Below, in pieces: positions 1 through 10,514 of a DNA stretch of 64,000 nucleotides (the first letter of the stretch is position 1; every line of letters starts with the position of its first letter). The notes under the pieces were generated by a model that was not told where the DNA came from, made no database searches, and was given only the letters and a program-made list of their open reading frames with translations. This stretch comes from Hermodice carunculata (Eukaryota; Annelida; Polychaeta; Eunicida; Amphinomidae): positions 31,234,836 through 31,298,835 of the forward strand of contig OZ026617.1 in the NCBI GenBank assembly GCA_964020975.1, in the 5' to 3' direction. Position numbers and translations under genes: made by a program.

Positions 1-2684
1 AACAAAGCCGGAGCACAGACTGTATTCCATAGATAACATTTAGTTTTGGAGTCCAGGCCAGGATAAACCATGCCAACCTCTCCAAGAGCATAGAACGAAC
101 GTCTACAACTATTCAAACGACGTTCTATATTGGGAAGACCCGACCTGTTATATGAAAATAAAGTACCTAGGTTTTCTAAATTGTCCACTATCTCCATCTC
201 ATTACCCTTTAACCACCAACTGGGTTTCTGTAAAAAGTGATGCTGACCAGCAATAAAACATTTTGATTTTGCTGGATTAAAATTAAAACGCCAGTGATCA
301 GCATAACGTATACATGTATCAATAAGTACTTGTAATCCAGACACCGTAGGGCTAAATAATGTGATATCATCTGCATAAGCATATGAGTTAAACTTAAAGT
401 CACCAGCTCGCACACCTATCTCCGTAGAATCCAGGTCAATAAGTAAATCGTTTATAAATATATTGAAGAGATACGGAGACAGCAAACTACCCTGTCTGGT
501 GCCGGTGGTGACATGGAACATTCGACTATATTGTCCATTCCATCTCACCACCGCCAGCAAAGAACTATACCAAGTATATAAAAATAACCAATGTTCTACA
601 GGCAGTACTTTCTGCAATTTATAAAAGAGCCCATCATGCCAAATACGGTCGAAGCACTTTTCTGCATCTAAACTACAAACGTATACAGCATTACCTTTAG
701 CGTTATAAAAAGTACTAATATCATGTAAGAAACTATTACATAAGCCAGTACCGCGACCTTTTCGGAAACCAAACTGAGTCCCAGTCACCGCATCTCCAGG
801 CAACATAATTAATTCGACCAATTTTGAGTGAACCGAAGATAAAGTTATGGGTCTGTAGCTACTGGCCTCATTAGGGTTAAGTGTCGGCTTCTTTAAAATA
901 GGTACAATTATGCCGATACAGAAAATATGAGGCACAACTGTAAATGACAGTATAACTGAATAGAGAGAAGCAAGTATTTCACAAAGAGTGTTAGATGTAC
1001 CGTAGACAAGGTGTTCAGCACTAATTCCGTCACATCCTGGTGAACAATTCTTATTCAATGAGTTTAACATATTACTTATTTGACCTCCCGTAATTGATAC
1101 AGAGAAATCTTTTACTAATCTCTCAGTATAAAAAGTATTGACATGTTGAGAGATTAAAGACTGACTAGGAGACAGAGCAGAGTGTTTATCTCCACCCATA
1201 ATATTATTAAAAAAGTCACCAAATTGCTCTACTCTTAAAGATGAATTAACCCTTTTCCTCTGTTTCTTCTTAATGTGATTCCAGAAGGCAGTCATTTTTC
1301 TAGAATGGAACATATTACCTAGTCTCGTATAACCATTTTTCTGTACAGTATCAACCTGTTGCCTCAATCTTTTTCTAAATAGCTTTTTTACACCCTTGTA
1401 ACATTTGTAAACCTCTCCCTCTCGGGGGCTGCCATTTTCGACCCATAGGTGCCACCACCATCTTTTCTTATCACGTAGTCTGCTAAGGTCCGGGCACCAA
1501 TACGCTTTGGGTCTAAATCGCTGCCTAGGGACACAGCCCGCTTCTTTGCAGGCCTCGTGCATGGCATTATTTATATTGGAGATATAATTGTCAATGAGCT
1601 GTTGTACATCAACTTTATTGTAACCAGTAGGAATATTAAGGCTTGGTAAATTCTGTAACTTACTCTCTAATATTTCACGATATTTCAAATTATTTCTTTC
1701 ATTAGACCAGTTAGGAGTTACATGACATAAAAAGTCTGATGTATTTGGAGCGGATATGGAGTTCGCATTATTTAATTCAGTCTTGATTACTAACTCAAGT
1801 CTTATGGGCAGATGATCACTCACATTTGAGCTATCTTCTGGAACAATAGAACAATGCATGATATTATCAATGTCATATTCACTGCTAGCAATATGATCTA
1901 TCCATGTATACACACGTCTAGAATGATTGAAAAAAGTATAATCACATGTATTCTTAAACATAAAGTCTGCAACCATCAGGTTATTAGCAGCCAAAAAATC
2001 AAACATGATACTGCTGTGTGCATTAAATTCAGGGGAAGAAAACCATCGTTTATGAAGTATATGTGATTGTGGGAGCTGGACATTAAAGTCCCCACATATC
2101 TTAACAGGGGCAAGCATACCATATGTGTCGAGGACAGCCTGCAAGCCATCTATAGTTTCAATGAATAAATCTGTTTGTTTTGAATTACCTGCTTGGAAAT
2201 AAGGCATGTATACACAAACAAAGATTTGTACAGGTTTACCCATTCTGTCATACACTGCAATTGGTAGAATACGATCACTGCCAGCATCAAGAGAATGAAA
2301 ACTTAACTCATTAGACGCCTTAGTAATTACAGCAATACCCCCAAAGGGTCGACCTGAATAATTTTCATCTATATCACACATTGAGCTTTTTGCAAATACT
2401 GTAAAGCTACCGGTACTCTGCTCATTCACAACGTCATCAATTACTTTAAGTTCATGTGGGTGCAACCAAGTTTCATTTAAACACATTACATCACAGTCTA
2501 GCAACCTCTCACATATATAATGAGAGGACTGCTTAAATCCATGACAATTGAGAGTCTCTATTACAAGCTGTATGCTAGTCGCAGGAGAGGAAACACTTTC
2601 AGTAAAATGAGATATTGAGGGAGCGCCAGATTTACAGTCAAAGTTAATGTTAGAGCCCACTGGTGGCTCTGTAGTGCCACAAGG
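1..2684 (-). CDS. LINE ORF2: APE endonuclease plus reverse transcriptase, open to the window edge
   Basis: I translated the minus strand codon by codon from 2891 to 1 and met no stop. The order is an APE-type endonuclease followed by a reverse transcriptase, the enzyme pair LINEs use for target-primed reverse transcription. Endonuclease signatures seen: LNCHG near 2548, NETW near 2478, CGDFN at 2082-2096 and SDHLPI near 1815. Reverse-transcriptase signatures seen: SPGCDG near 1040, SYRPIT near 850, LDAEKCFDR near 660, TGTRQGSLLSP near 490 and YADD at 366-377. The C-terminus lies outside the window. The frame is +1 relative to ORF1 and already open from 2891, inside ORF1. It has no ATG before the endonuclease core. 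The domain order suits the CR1/Jockey/L2 group; I cannot fix the clade. All catalytic boxes look whole, so this copy is young and possibly competent. Confidence 0.9.
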
Positions 2685-2685
2685 A

Positions 2686-4179
2686 TTACCATCGAGTACG
2701 GGGCTCGATGGGCTGACAATAGTACCAGTCTCTGTCGGTATGGCGTGCGTCCATGCGTCGTTGGTAATTGTACTGGTATCCGTGGTTATAGTCTCTTGGG
2801 GCGGTTTCCATTTGTGATTGTCCCCACCATGTCCCGACCCTTTTGAAGTCCCAGGGATGTGGCTCACCGGGTATCTGCCTACCTCGCTCTCTTATGGGGT
2901 CCCTTATAGTAGGATGGGTCTTAGGGAGGTCAGGTGGAGTAATCTGCGGCCTCTCCCCTTTAGGTTTAAGTTTAGGTGCCTCTGCCAAGAAAGGCCGCAC
3001 AATTATCCCTGTATCCCAATTAGCCCTGTCCAAGAGCTTTTTGGAATCCGCTGTAGATACTCTCACTTTAAATGATCTATACTTCCCTTTAAACTTGCCA
3101 CTTATAAGGGACACATCACAGCCATTTATGTTAAGGGCACTGATATGGCTTTTCATGTCTTCAACCGTATTTGAGCGATCCACTCGACCAATATAAATGT
3201 CACATTTAGCATCATTAGCTGCTAAAATAGGCTTAACAGCTGGTTTGGCGGTTATAGCAGCATAGCTGCTAGCTGTATTGCCCAACTGATTAGGGGCCGC
3301 TGATGCTGAAGCTTTTACAGGTTGGTCGGTATGAGAGATAGGCTTATGTTTCTTCACTTTTTTCTGTAACCTTTTTCTTTGCTTCCGCTGATGGTATTTT
3401 GGTACAAAGTAGGGCTCACTATCACTACTATCGGATGCACTTGGACTTAAGTCAGATTCCAAGGGTAAATCCTTAGCATCCTTTACATCGGTCTTGCCAG
3501 CAGTCTTTTGGCTATACGAGTCAGTAGTGGTCACCGTTATAGGGTTAGGCTTAACCTCTGAAATTACCACAGCCTCTTTCTCATTGTCATGTCCTTCCTT
3601 TGAAACATGGGCGGCATTAGAACCTTTGGCCTCTTCTAGCAGAATAGACACCTGTGATCGGAGTTGAGCATTATCTACGCGTATTTCCTTTAGCTCTATT
3701 TTAAGATTGTCCACAGTAATTTTCAAATTGGCAACAGACTGAACAAGATCCAGCATATCTTGAGCATTTGCACTGCATCCATGAATAGGACCTGTAGAGT
3801 TATCACTACGATCAGGTGCACTGTTTTGATCTTTATTCACAAAAATTTTGTCCAAATCTTTCACCGGTGAACCATTAGCTATAGTCTCACCGAAACTGAT
3901 AATGTCCGACAACATTTTGTGCTTGACCTGCCTGTTAATAGGTCGTTTTTCCTTATACTGTGCATATTTCTCTTGGACCTTCTCACACAGGGACTTGCGG
4001 ACGGATGATAAAATATCAGTATCAATTTTGCACAAAGTGTTCTGGATATCTAGAGACGAAAACTGAAAAATTCTGTCCAAATTCTCAGTAAATGCATATT
4101 CAAAATTACAGTTCTCGATCTTGCATAGATCTTCCAGTGTGTTTATAGTCGGGGACGTACCGTCAGACTGACCGTGCAT
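2686..4179 (-). CDS. LINE ORF1: coiled-coil, RRM-like nucleic-acid-binding protein
   Basis: A complete 497-residue frame directly upstream of the LINE ORF2. Residues 141-185 have the leucine/isoleucine spacing of a coiled coil (DMLDLVQ, LKIELKEI). An acidic serine stretch sits at about 240-256 and a lysine/arginine cluster at 262-279. Residues 326-397 look like an RRM-type fold: CDIYIGRVDRS as the first strand and YRSFKVRV as a later strand. A proline-rich basic tail follows, ending in aromatic and arginine-rich sequence. ORF1 proteins of this kind trimerise and coat LINE RNA; that role is inferred from family layout. I see no CCHC knuckle. The ATG at 4177-4179 is the first Met of the frame. 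The final 206 nt overlap the open ORF2 frame. No break is visible. Confidence 0.88.
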   Translation of the reverse strand: MHGQSDGTSPTINTLEDLCKIENCNFEYAFTENLDRIFQFSSLDIQNTLCKIDTDILSSVRKSLCEKVQEKYAQYKEKRPINRQVKHKMLSDIISFGETIANGSPVKDLDKIFVNKDQNSAPDRSDNSTGPIHGCSANAQDMLDLVQSVANLKITVDNLKIELKEIRVDNAQLRSQVSILLEEAKGSNAAHVSKEGHDNEKEAVVISEVKPNPITVTTTDSYSQKTAGKTDVKDAKDLPLESDLSPSASDSSDSEPYFVPKYHQRKQRKRLQKKVKKHKPISHTDQPVKASASAAPNQLGNTASSYAAITAKPAVKPILAANDAKCDIYIGRVDRSNTVEDMKSHISALNINGCDVSLISGKFKGKYRSFKVRVSTADSKKLLDRANWDTGIIVRPFLAEAPKLKPKGERPQITPPDLPKTHPTIRDPIRERGRQIPGEPHPWDFKRVGTWWGQSQMETAPRDYNHGYQYNYQRRMDARHTDRDWYYCQPIEPRTRW

Positions 4180-4434
4180 TGTGACAGAAGAATCCAGGTT
4201 AATCCGCTAATGATGATGTAACCGCGAGTCCCAAAATGGTGGGTTCCCAGTTCCCGGGAGTCTAAGCCCCCGTCACTGCTGTATTATATAGAAAGTCACG
4301 AAAATTTTCACTTCCCACTGTGAGACTGGTTCTGTGATGTCTCTAAGTGTTCTTAAGTAAATACTCACAGTTTTCACAAGTTGCTAACATTGGCAACTGT
4401 GATTTTCAGTGCGAATCTTGCGGAGCCCTCCTGA
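4180..4434 (-). other. Probable LINE 5' leader and flank
   Basis: Sequence upstream of the ORF1 start. Roughly the first 100 bases are GC-richer and may be the internal LINE promoter/5' UTR. I cannot see a clear element end or target duplication, so the boundary is open. Confidence 0.4.
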
Positions 4435-4662
4435 TTCACTGCTTCTAAAGCTATCTCACTTTGTTTAGGATCGTGCGAAAAGCCTCGCACTTTAATACGC
4501 GTTTGGGGAAAAGATTTTCACCCCGCATGTCCACTAAACAACCTCATGTCCCAGCTCAGTTTAGCACATTCTCGCCAAAACATTGTGCCAATTGCTACTG
4601 TTGATCTAACAAATTTTTCCAGATTCAAAAGTCTACACACACAGTTTCGCACAGATCTATAA
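4435..4662 (+). other. 75-codon open frame of an unknown dispersed repeat, copy 1
   Basis: I do not recognise this frame. It follows a TGA at 4432-4434 and is open for 75 codons. It aligns without indels, in the same frame, to part of the minus-strand frame at 17481-17834. Shared peptide blocks are CLGSCEK, LIR, MS-L-LAH and RQNIVPIAT. There is no start Met at the 5' end, so it is a fragment, an exon, or a piece of an undescribed mobile element. Between the copies several differences are synonymous (TTA/TTG, GCA/GCG, GTG/GTA) but many change the residue. A conserved non-coding sequence that happens to be open is the alternative. Confidence 0.5.
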
Positions 4663-4972
4663 ACTGGGACGGTGTGCTTTCCAGAGCGGCGAGTTGTCAA
4701 GGTGTTTTGTGAAAAAAAAAATGTCATTGTGTTGTAGTCACCGCTAGTGTACTCAGAAACAACAACAGAATAGAGTGACAAAATTATTTCAAATTGACAC
4801 AAAAATATGGACAGTACTAAAGAAAATTTTTTATTCCATTTTTTATTACATTTAAAACGAATAGGTTCACCCCGGGATGGACTTGGCTATTTGTGAATAT
4901 GGTCGACGTCCCTGCAGATTTCAATGGTCCAGAAAGTATACCGTCCATGGAAGCTGTCCTGTTCAATAATTC

Positions 4973-5612
4973 ATAAGAACCCTGGGCTTTGCTCGCAAAA
5001 CCCAGAGTTTTTAAACAAAACATAGGGTATTGTACGTAAAACCGAAAGTTTTGTAACAATACCCCGAGTTTTGCTTGCAAATCCCAGGAATTTGTAAACT
5101 ACCCAGGATAGCAAAACAAATATAATATTCAAATTTCGTTCAATAATATGCACAAAACCCTGGATTTTTATTTTTTATAAAACCTAGGGTTTTGTCCCAA
5201 ACCAAAAGTTTTGTATCAAAACCTAAGGATTCGTAAACAAAAATTCTGGATTTTGTAGCAAAACCTTGGGTTTTACACTGTTATCCAATCTTTTCTCAAA
5301 CTCAGGGTTTTGTTTCAAATCTATGAGTTTTGTTATGATAATCTTGAGTTTTGCAGTTGATTTGTTCAATAATTTGCAAAACCCAGGGTTTTTTGGAAGA
5401 ATAAAACAAAATGTTCTGTAAAATGCTTTAGTCATCTTAATAAATGAGAAAGCCCTGAGTTTTGTTGTGATAACTCTGGGTATTGCAGTTGCTTTGTTCA
5501 ATAATTCACTAAACCCTCACAAAATCCAGGGTATTGTGACGTCAGAAATCCCACGGTTTTGAATAATTTGCGAAGCCCTGGGATTTCGAACGTCTCAAAA
5601 CCCATGGTTTTT
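4973..5612. repeat. Array of ~21-bp palindromic units (core AAAACCCnGGGTTTTG)
   Basis: About twenty degenerate copies of a short palindrome, AAAACCC(A/T)GGGTTTTG, lie head to tail. In the first part the starts fall near 4978, 4997, 5018, 5036, 5057, 5077 and 5098, about 19-21 bp apart. Later spacing is looser, with inserts such as TTCAATAATT. The 21-bp period yields apparent seven-residue protein repeats in several frames (for example NPGF), but the frames are short and the repeat reads alike on both strands. I read it as a DNA-level array, not a gene. A sister array lies at 15010-15480. Confidence 0.8.
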
Positions 5613-5786
5613 AATTTACCGTCAAATTGGTCATTTAAGGGACTAATACCGCCAACCAGTGGTCAGGGTACAGGCACAAACTCCGAGTTAAAGGTTTTAA
5701 TCAGTTTTCTATCATGAAGAACCGCCTAAAACTTACGGCTGTAAAAAAACACACTCACACAACAAACATCAACCTTGAATAGTATC

Positions 5787-7225
5787 GAATTTTAAATATA
5801 GAACTTCAGTGGTTCAAAGGTTACTTAAATAATAGATCTCAATTTATCGAAATTAATAATATTAAATCCCCGACACTGGAAATCACTACTGGAGTTCCCC
5901 AAGGTTATGTTTTGGGTCCTCTTGTGTTCCTCATTTATATCAACGGCCTATCCAAATCCAGCAACTTTAGCTCAATCATGTATGCTGACGACGACACAAA
6001 CCTATTAAGCACCATATATAACTATAAAACAACACCCGCATCTTCACCAACTGAAAAAGTTAATAAAGAATTAGCTAAAGTAAGTGACTGGCTTGCTGTG
6101 AACAAACTATCTCTGAATGTAAATAAATCAAAACATATGATCTTTCATACAAAACAGAAACAATTACCTCCTCACCAATTACCATATGTAATGATAAATA
6201 ACCAGCTAGTTCAACGAGTTGAAGACTTTAGATTTTTATGTGTCTTAATTGATCATAATCTCAATTGGAGCAAACACGGTAACTGTGTATCAAATTAATT
6301 ATCCCGAGTGTGCGGCTTACTTTCTAGACTAAGAAAACCTACTGCCTGAAAGCATATTACAACTTATTTACAATGCCTTGTTTTTACCGCATCTGAATTT
6401 TGGAATAACTACATGGGGGTTCCACTCTTGCAGTAGATATGTAAAGCTGCAAAAAAGCGATAAGACTTATCAGTAATAGCAAGTACAATGCACACACATC
6501 TCCTATCTTAAAAAAACTTGGCGTTTTTAAGTTCAGTGATATATTCCAGCTAGCCTGTGTCAAAATATACTACAAGTACAAAAACAATATGTTGCCTAAC
6601 TATATATTTCAATATGTTCAACTTTCATCGGATTCAATGCACTGATAGACCCAGAAGAACTGTAACAATACCACGTACATGTGATGCAACAGTGCATAAT
6701 ATTCCTATTTTAACCCCAATGACCCGAATACTATTTACAAATCCCAAAATTAATCGCTCATGTTTAAGACATAAACTACCCGATTTTATTTAACGAAAAT
6801 TACTTACCTGAGATAGTTATAAGAAAAATTGATACACACTCCTTAAAAAGCTTCTCACAATATGCTAAGAATTATATCATTAACCATTATGAAATTAACT
6901 GTAACATTATAAATTGTCACGTCTGCAACAGACGATCATTAGTCATATTATATGTATTATTGTCACTTGGTCTATCAACTTAAGTTTTGTAATATCTACT
7001 ATCATTCAGCCTACAGTATTGTGTTAGAAATCTTACAGCGTATGAGTTTAAACATAGTTATTAAGCATGGTATACCTTTTGGGTGGCCTCCATGTCAGCG
7101 AATCCTCGGAGTCTTAATGTATGGTCTCCTGGTTTAAAACTTATTAATGTATTCTTGTACCACATTGTGTAACATTGTTTAGACCAAATAAAACTATTCT
7201 ATCAAATTCTACCTATCTATCAACA
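5787..7225 (+). pseudogene. 5'-truncated LINE relic: RT C-terminal half and 3' end
   Basis: The frame begins inside an RT domain (LQWFKGYLNNRSQF) and runs through GVPQGYVLGPLVFLIYING and MYADD (about 5975-5990). The thumb region DWLAVNKLSLNVNKSKHMIF follows. The longest open piece is 5912-6298, after which stops and frameshifts break the frame; pieces of the C-terminal tail are still readable at 6557-6793. It ends with a CHVCNR motif near 6920, like the CHVCNQ that ends the LINE at 38437. The 3' end carries CCAAATAAAACTATTCTATC near 7185-7205. The motif B sequence GVPQG and the thumb place it with the 33-38 kb LINE. It is a dead copy. Confidence 0.85.
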
Positions 7226-9129
7226 TCGCGTCCAGGCCAATCAGTCTGTAGATGAAGATTACTGCCATCCAGCGGTTATTTTCGAAAGAACTGTCTCGGA
7301 TAACAAGGACGCCGTGTATGGCAACGGTTCCAAGATCGTTGTGATTTCACATGGGACATGTAAACTTAAAGGATGTACTTCGCCACTGTAGCACTTTATT
7401 ACGCGTAGAAAACAAGGGAATATCTACAAGGAGCACTGGAACATTTTTTGTGAACGAAATTGAAAGGAGAACAGGGCCGTAATATGACTTTTGAACACAA
7501 TATACAAGGTCAAGGCAGTAGAATTAATGACATTTTCACACAGATGGCGCTGCAAGCATGTAAACATGGAAGTGGAACTGCCAAGCAGTTTGCCTGCGAT
7601 GGACCTTGCTGTACAATGCCCAGCAATATTGTTCAATTCTTCGTTGCTTGGACTAGCAAATCGTTCTGTCTGTATGGATGGAAGGGCGGATGGATTCGTA
7701 CGAGTAGTTTGACTTGTTATGTCGGCCATGCCTAACCACTCGGCCATAGAATTTCCATCGGCATCGAGTAGGCCTAGTACGTGTATGAGGGCTTCACCAT
7801 AGCATAACCCATAATGCGAATGCCAACATTGACGAGTTTGTCCGTATCTGCTCCCAGAGAGAAAGGGGGCACTGGTAGAGACACCATGCGGTAAAGGACC
7901 GCATTCCCTATCTATTCCATGCTAAATGCGTGAAAGTTGGGAAATTGCATCGCTGTTTTTCCATTTAAAAGCTAAACAATCAGTCAGAACAGCTAACCCT
8001 TCGAGAGCATATATATTAAAGTCATTTTTATGATGTTTGTATGCTCACAGTTTAGCTACGTACAGTCCCTTTCAAAATACTAGCAACGCGGCGTTTCAGA
8101 TAGGCAACTCGACAGTTTGCGCCTCTTCGCATCCCAGCATCCTTTGCGGTGGAAGTCACTTTCACACCAAATACACACGTGCAAGGCTATCCGCGAAACG
8201 GGTTATGGACTGTCCTGTTGTCGACTTCGTGTATATGCCCCCTAATACTGTTACCAGTGTCGAAATTCATTAATTGGTAGGTGTCGAATCCATATTCATT
8301 GATTATGGAGATAAATAATGTGATCCCTCCCTTTAAAATGCACAATTTCGCCAACATCATACTGGAGAGAGGACCCAAGAGAAACCTTTCGGTAGTCATG
8401 CTGAAAAACGGCTATGGACCCGCATATGCACAACACTTCGCAAAAATTATAAATTTATGCTTATTTTATATAAGTTTTACATGAATAAAGCTAAATTAAA
8501 AAAGATAAAAGTTGTCATAACTCACTATTTGAACAAATAGACTGGGAGGTCGTAATAATCCTGAGAGGTCGTTCTACTGGTCTTAAGACCTGGCAATACT
8601 GTGTTCCTATTGGATGGTCCTCGGTTACGGGGTAACATCATGATAGAAATGGACACCCCAACCACTCACAACACGGCTTTAATGCTGTAAACAAAGATCA
8701 TGCCAAGATGGCGGATCTTGGAAACTTGTATCGATTTGCGACTTAAACGTCGTGTACTTTATCATTGTGTGTAGTTCATGGCTCATGTCTTAGGCTCTAC
8801 AAGAGCAAAATGTGAGATGTATACTGTACATGCGTTTTTAAGATATGTAATAGATTTAGACTGATTTTCTAGGACTGTACGCCCGGCCTGGAGGGTTAGC
8901 GGCGAAAGGCTTCTGATCTGCCGCGTAGCTCCAGAACCTACCGTACGTGGTGCAACTGCCTGCAGTGATGGTACCTTTAATTACAAAACGAGGGATCATG
9001 ACTTATCACATTGTGGTGATAATTATCTCAACACAGCTAAGTCTAAAATTCTTACATAGTATTCTTTTACTCCACCTTCGAATTCATTCCCACCATTCAG
9101 AATTATTGCATCCTAAGTTATTATTTAAT
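7226..9129. other. No gene recognised
   Basis: Apart from the tRNA-like head at 7690-7748 I see only short unsupported frames here. A stretch at 8037-8500 is open for 60-80 codons in several frames but has no motif I know. Confidence 0.5.
7690..7748 (-). repeat. tRNA-Ser-like Pol III promoter, possible SINE head
   Basis: On the minus strand TGGCCGAGTGG (7736-7746) fits the Pol III A box. GTACGAATCC (7692-7701) is one base off the B-box core GTTCGAATCC. The boxes are 34 nt apart, as in a tRNA. The sequence looks like a serine-type tRNA left half with a decayed anticodon region, so a tRNA-derived SINE or tRNA pseudogene is more likely than a working tRNA. The body, if a SINE, would run leftwards towards about 7440. 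I see no clear tail. Confidence 0.5.

Positions 9130-9182
<53 letters not shown>
9130..9182. repeat. (ATC)n microsatellite
   Basis: About 17 uninterrupted ATC/CAT triplets directly before the Penelope-like relic. Confidence 0.97.
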
Positions 9183-9219
9183 TTTATTTATTATTTTGTC
9201 AAGACATTATTTCCTATAA

Positions 9220-10395
9220 ATATGGCAATCATATTGAGCAAAGTATCATGCATTACAAGAAATTTCTGGCTTCAGTAACGCTTAAGGATATCGCAGCTGA
9301 TCAAAATTGCGACTGCACGTCTAACAATAAATATTCTAAGTTTGTTGATACACACCACAAACATGTATTTACAGGTAATTTGGATATAACACAGCATCAG
9401 TTTTAAAAGTTTATAATTGGATAATTACACATAAAGACGAGATGAAAAGCAATTTTAATATCAAAATTTCTGAAGAGGACTCCTCTATTCCACTTTTGTT
9501 CTGAATACGCAAGGTACATAAAAACCTTTTTAAAATCTAGATTCATAGCTGGTGCTTCAAAATGTACAGCAAAATAACTGTCAAATAACAAAAACAGAAA
9601 TAACTATTTGTTTGACTGTGATTAGGAATCATTTTCGAAAATACTGTGATGCAATTTCAAGAAACTGTGAAATAAGTTGCTTTTGGGGTATTACCAATTC
9701 TTCTGAGTTTGCATCTAAAATCAAAGATTTAAAAGCAAAAAATATCCAATGTTTTTATTTGTCTACACTGTACACAAATCTACCCATATATAAAGTCAAA
9801 CGTTTTCTTTCAAAATTAATAAGCAAAATGTTTTAACATAATGGTAGACCATACATAAATATTAATTCATATACAAAGAAAGCATATTGGCTGCACAATA
9901 AATATTCAAAAAGTAAAGTTAAATCTTGCATTGTTGAAACTTTGGATAGAGGCTATAAAATTCTTTTGGATAAGACTTTTGTTCAATGCGGATCATTGGT
10001 TTTTCAGCAAATGCAAGGCACTCCAAAGGGTAGCAACAGCTCAGCATTACTTGCAGATTTATATATAACTTGCATTCAATTTAAGTATATGGATGAATTG
10101 ATGAAAAGGGGCTGTCAGATGCCTACAAAATTGTCAAACAACGCGAGATGTATTGATGACATTGCCTGTGTAAATGTACAAAATTTGAAATTGCTAACAA
10201 AAAATTACCCAACATATATCCCTTTGGCCCTTTGGAAGGTACCAATTCAGATGGCCTCAGAGATCTATTTCAAGGACTCAAAAATGTACTTTTGATCAAA
10301 TATTTCTACAAATTTTGCTCTGAATATCCAAAGATGGTTAGAAAGTTTGGTTTCAATAATTTTAGAGACTTTAGACTTGCCTGTTTTGCGACTTA
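9220..10395 (+). mobile_element. Penelope-like retroelement relic
   Basis: Several pieces match the conserved order of Penelope-like RTs. A CDC motif near 9310 is followed by HKHVFTGNLDI, the counterpart of the family's HGHVxTGDLxI. Next come an IAGASKCTAK-like piece, FYLSTLYTNLP near 9750, and FQQMQGTPKGSNSSALLADL near 10000 (family QxxGIPMGTNxxPLLADL). IDDI near 10155 is the RT active-site box. The gene lies on the plus strand. It is an old copy, broken in several places. No GIY-YIG endonuclease part is recognisable downstream, where the next element abuts. Confidence 0.78.
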
Positions 10396-10514
10396 ATTTT
10401 ATCTTTAGGCATCATTCTGTTTTAATATTCCCCTTTCAGGCATTTTAGGATTTTAGGCAAACTTTTTTCTGTTATGTTAAAATCCCAGGGGCGATCTAGT
10501 TTCCTTTTTTAGAA

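Noticed and set aside
4973-5612. CRISPR-like array
   Set aside because: Spacers are only a few bases, repeats are degenerate palindromes, and the context is a eukaryotic genome.
8037-8484. Two overlapping open frames of 67-78 codons that might be a small gene
   Set aside because: No recognisable domain, several competing frames on both strands, and no repeat or promoter context.
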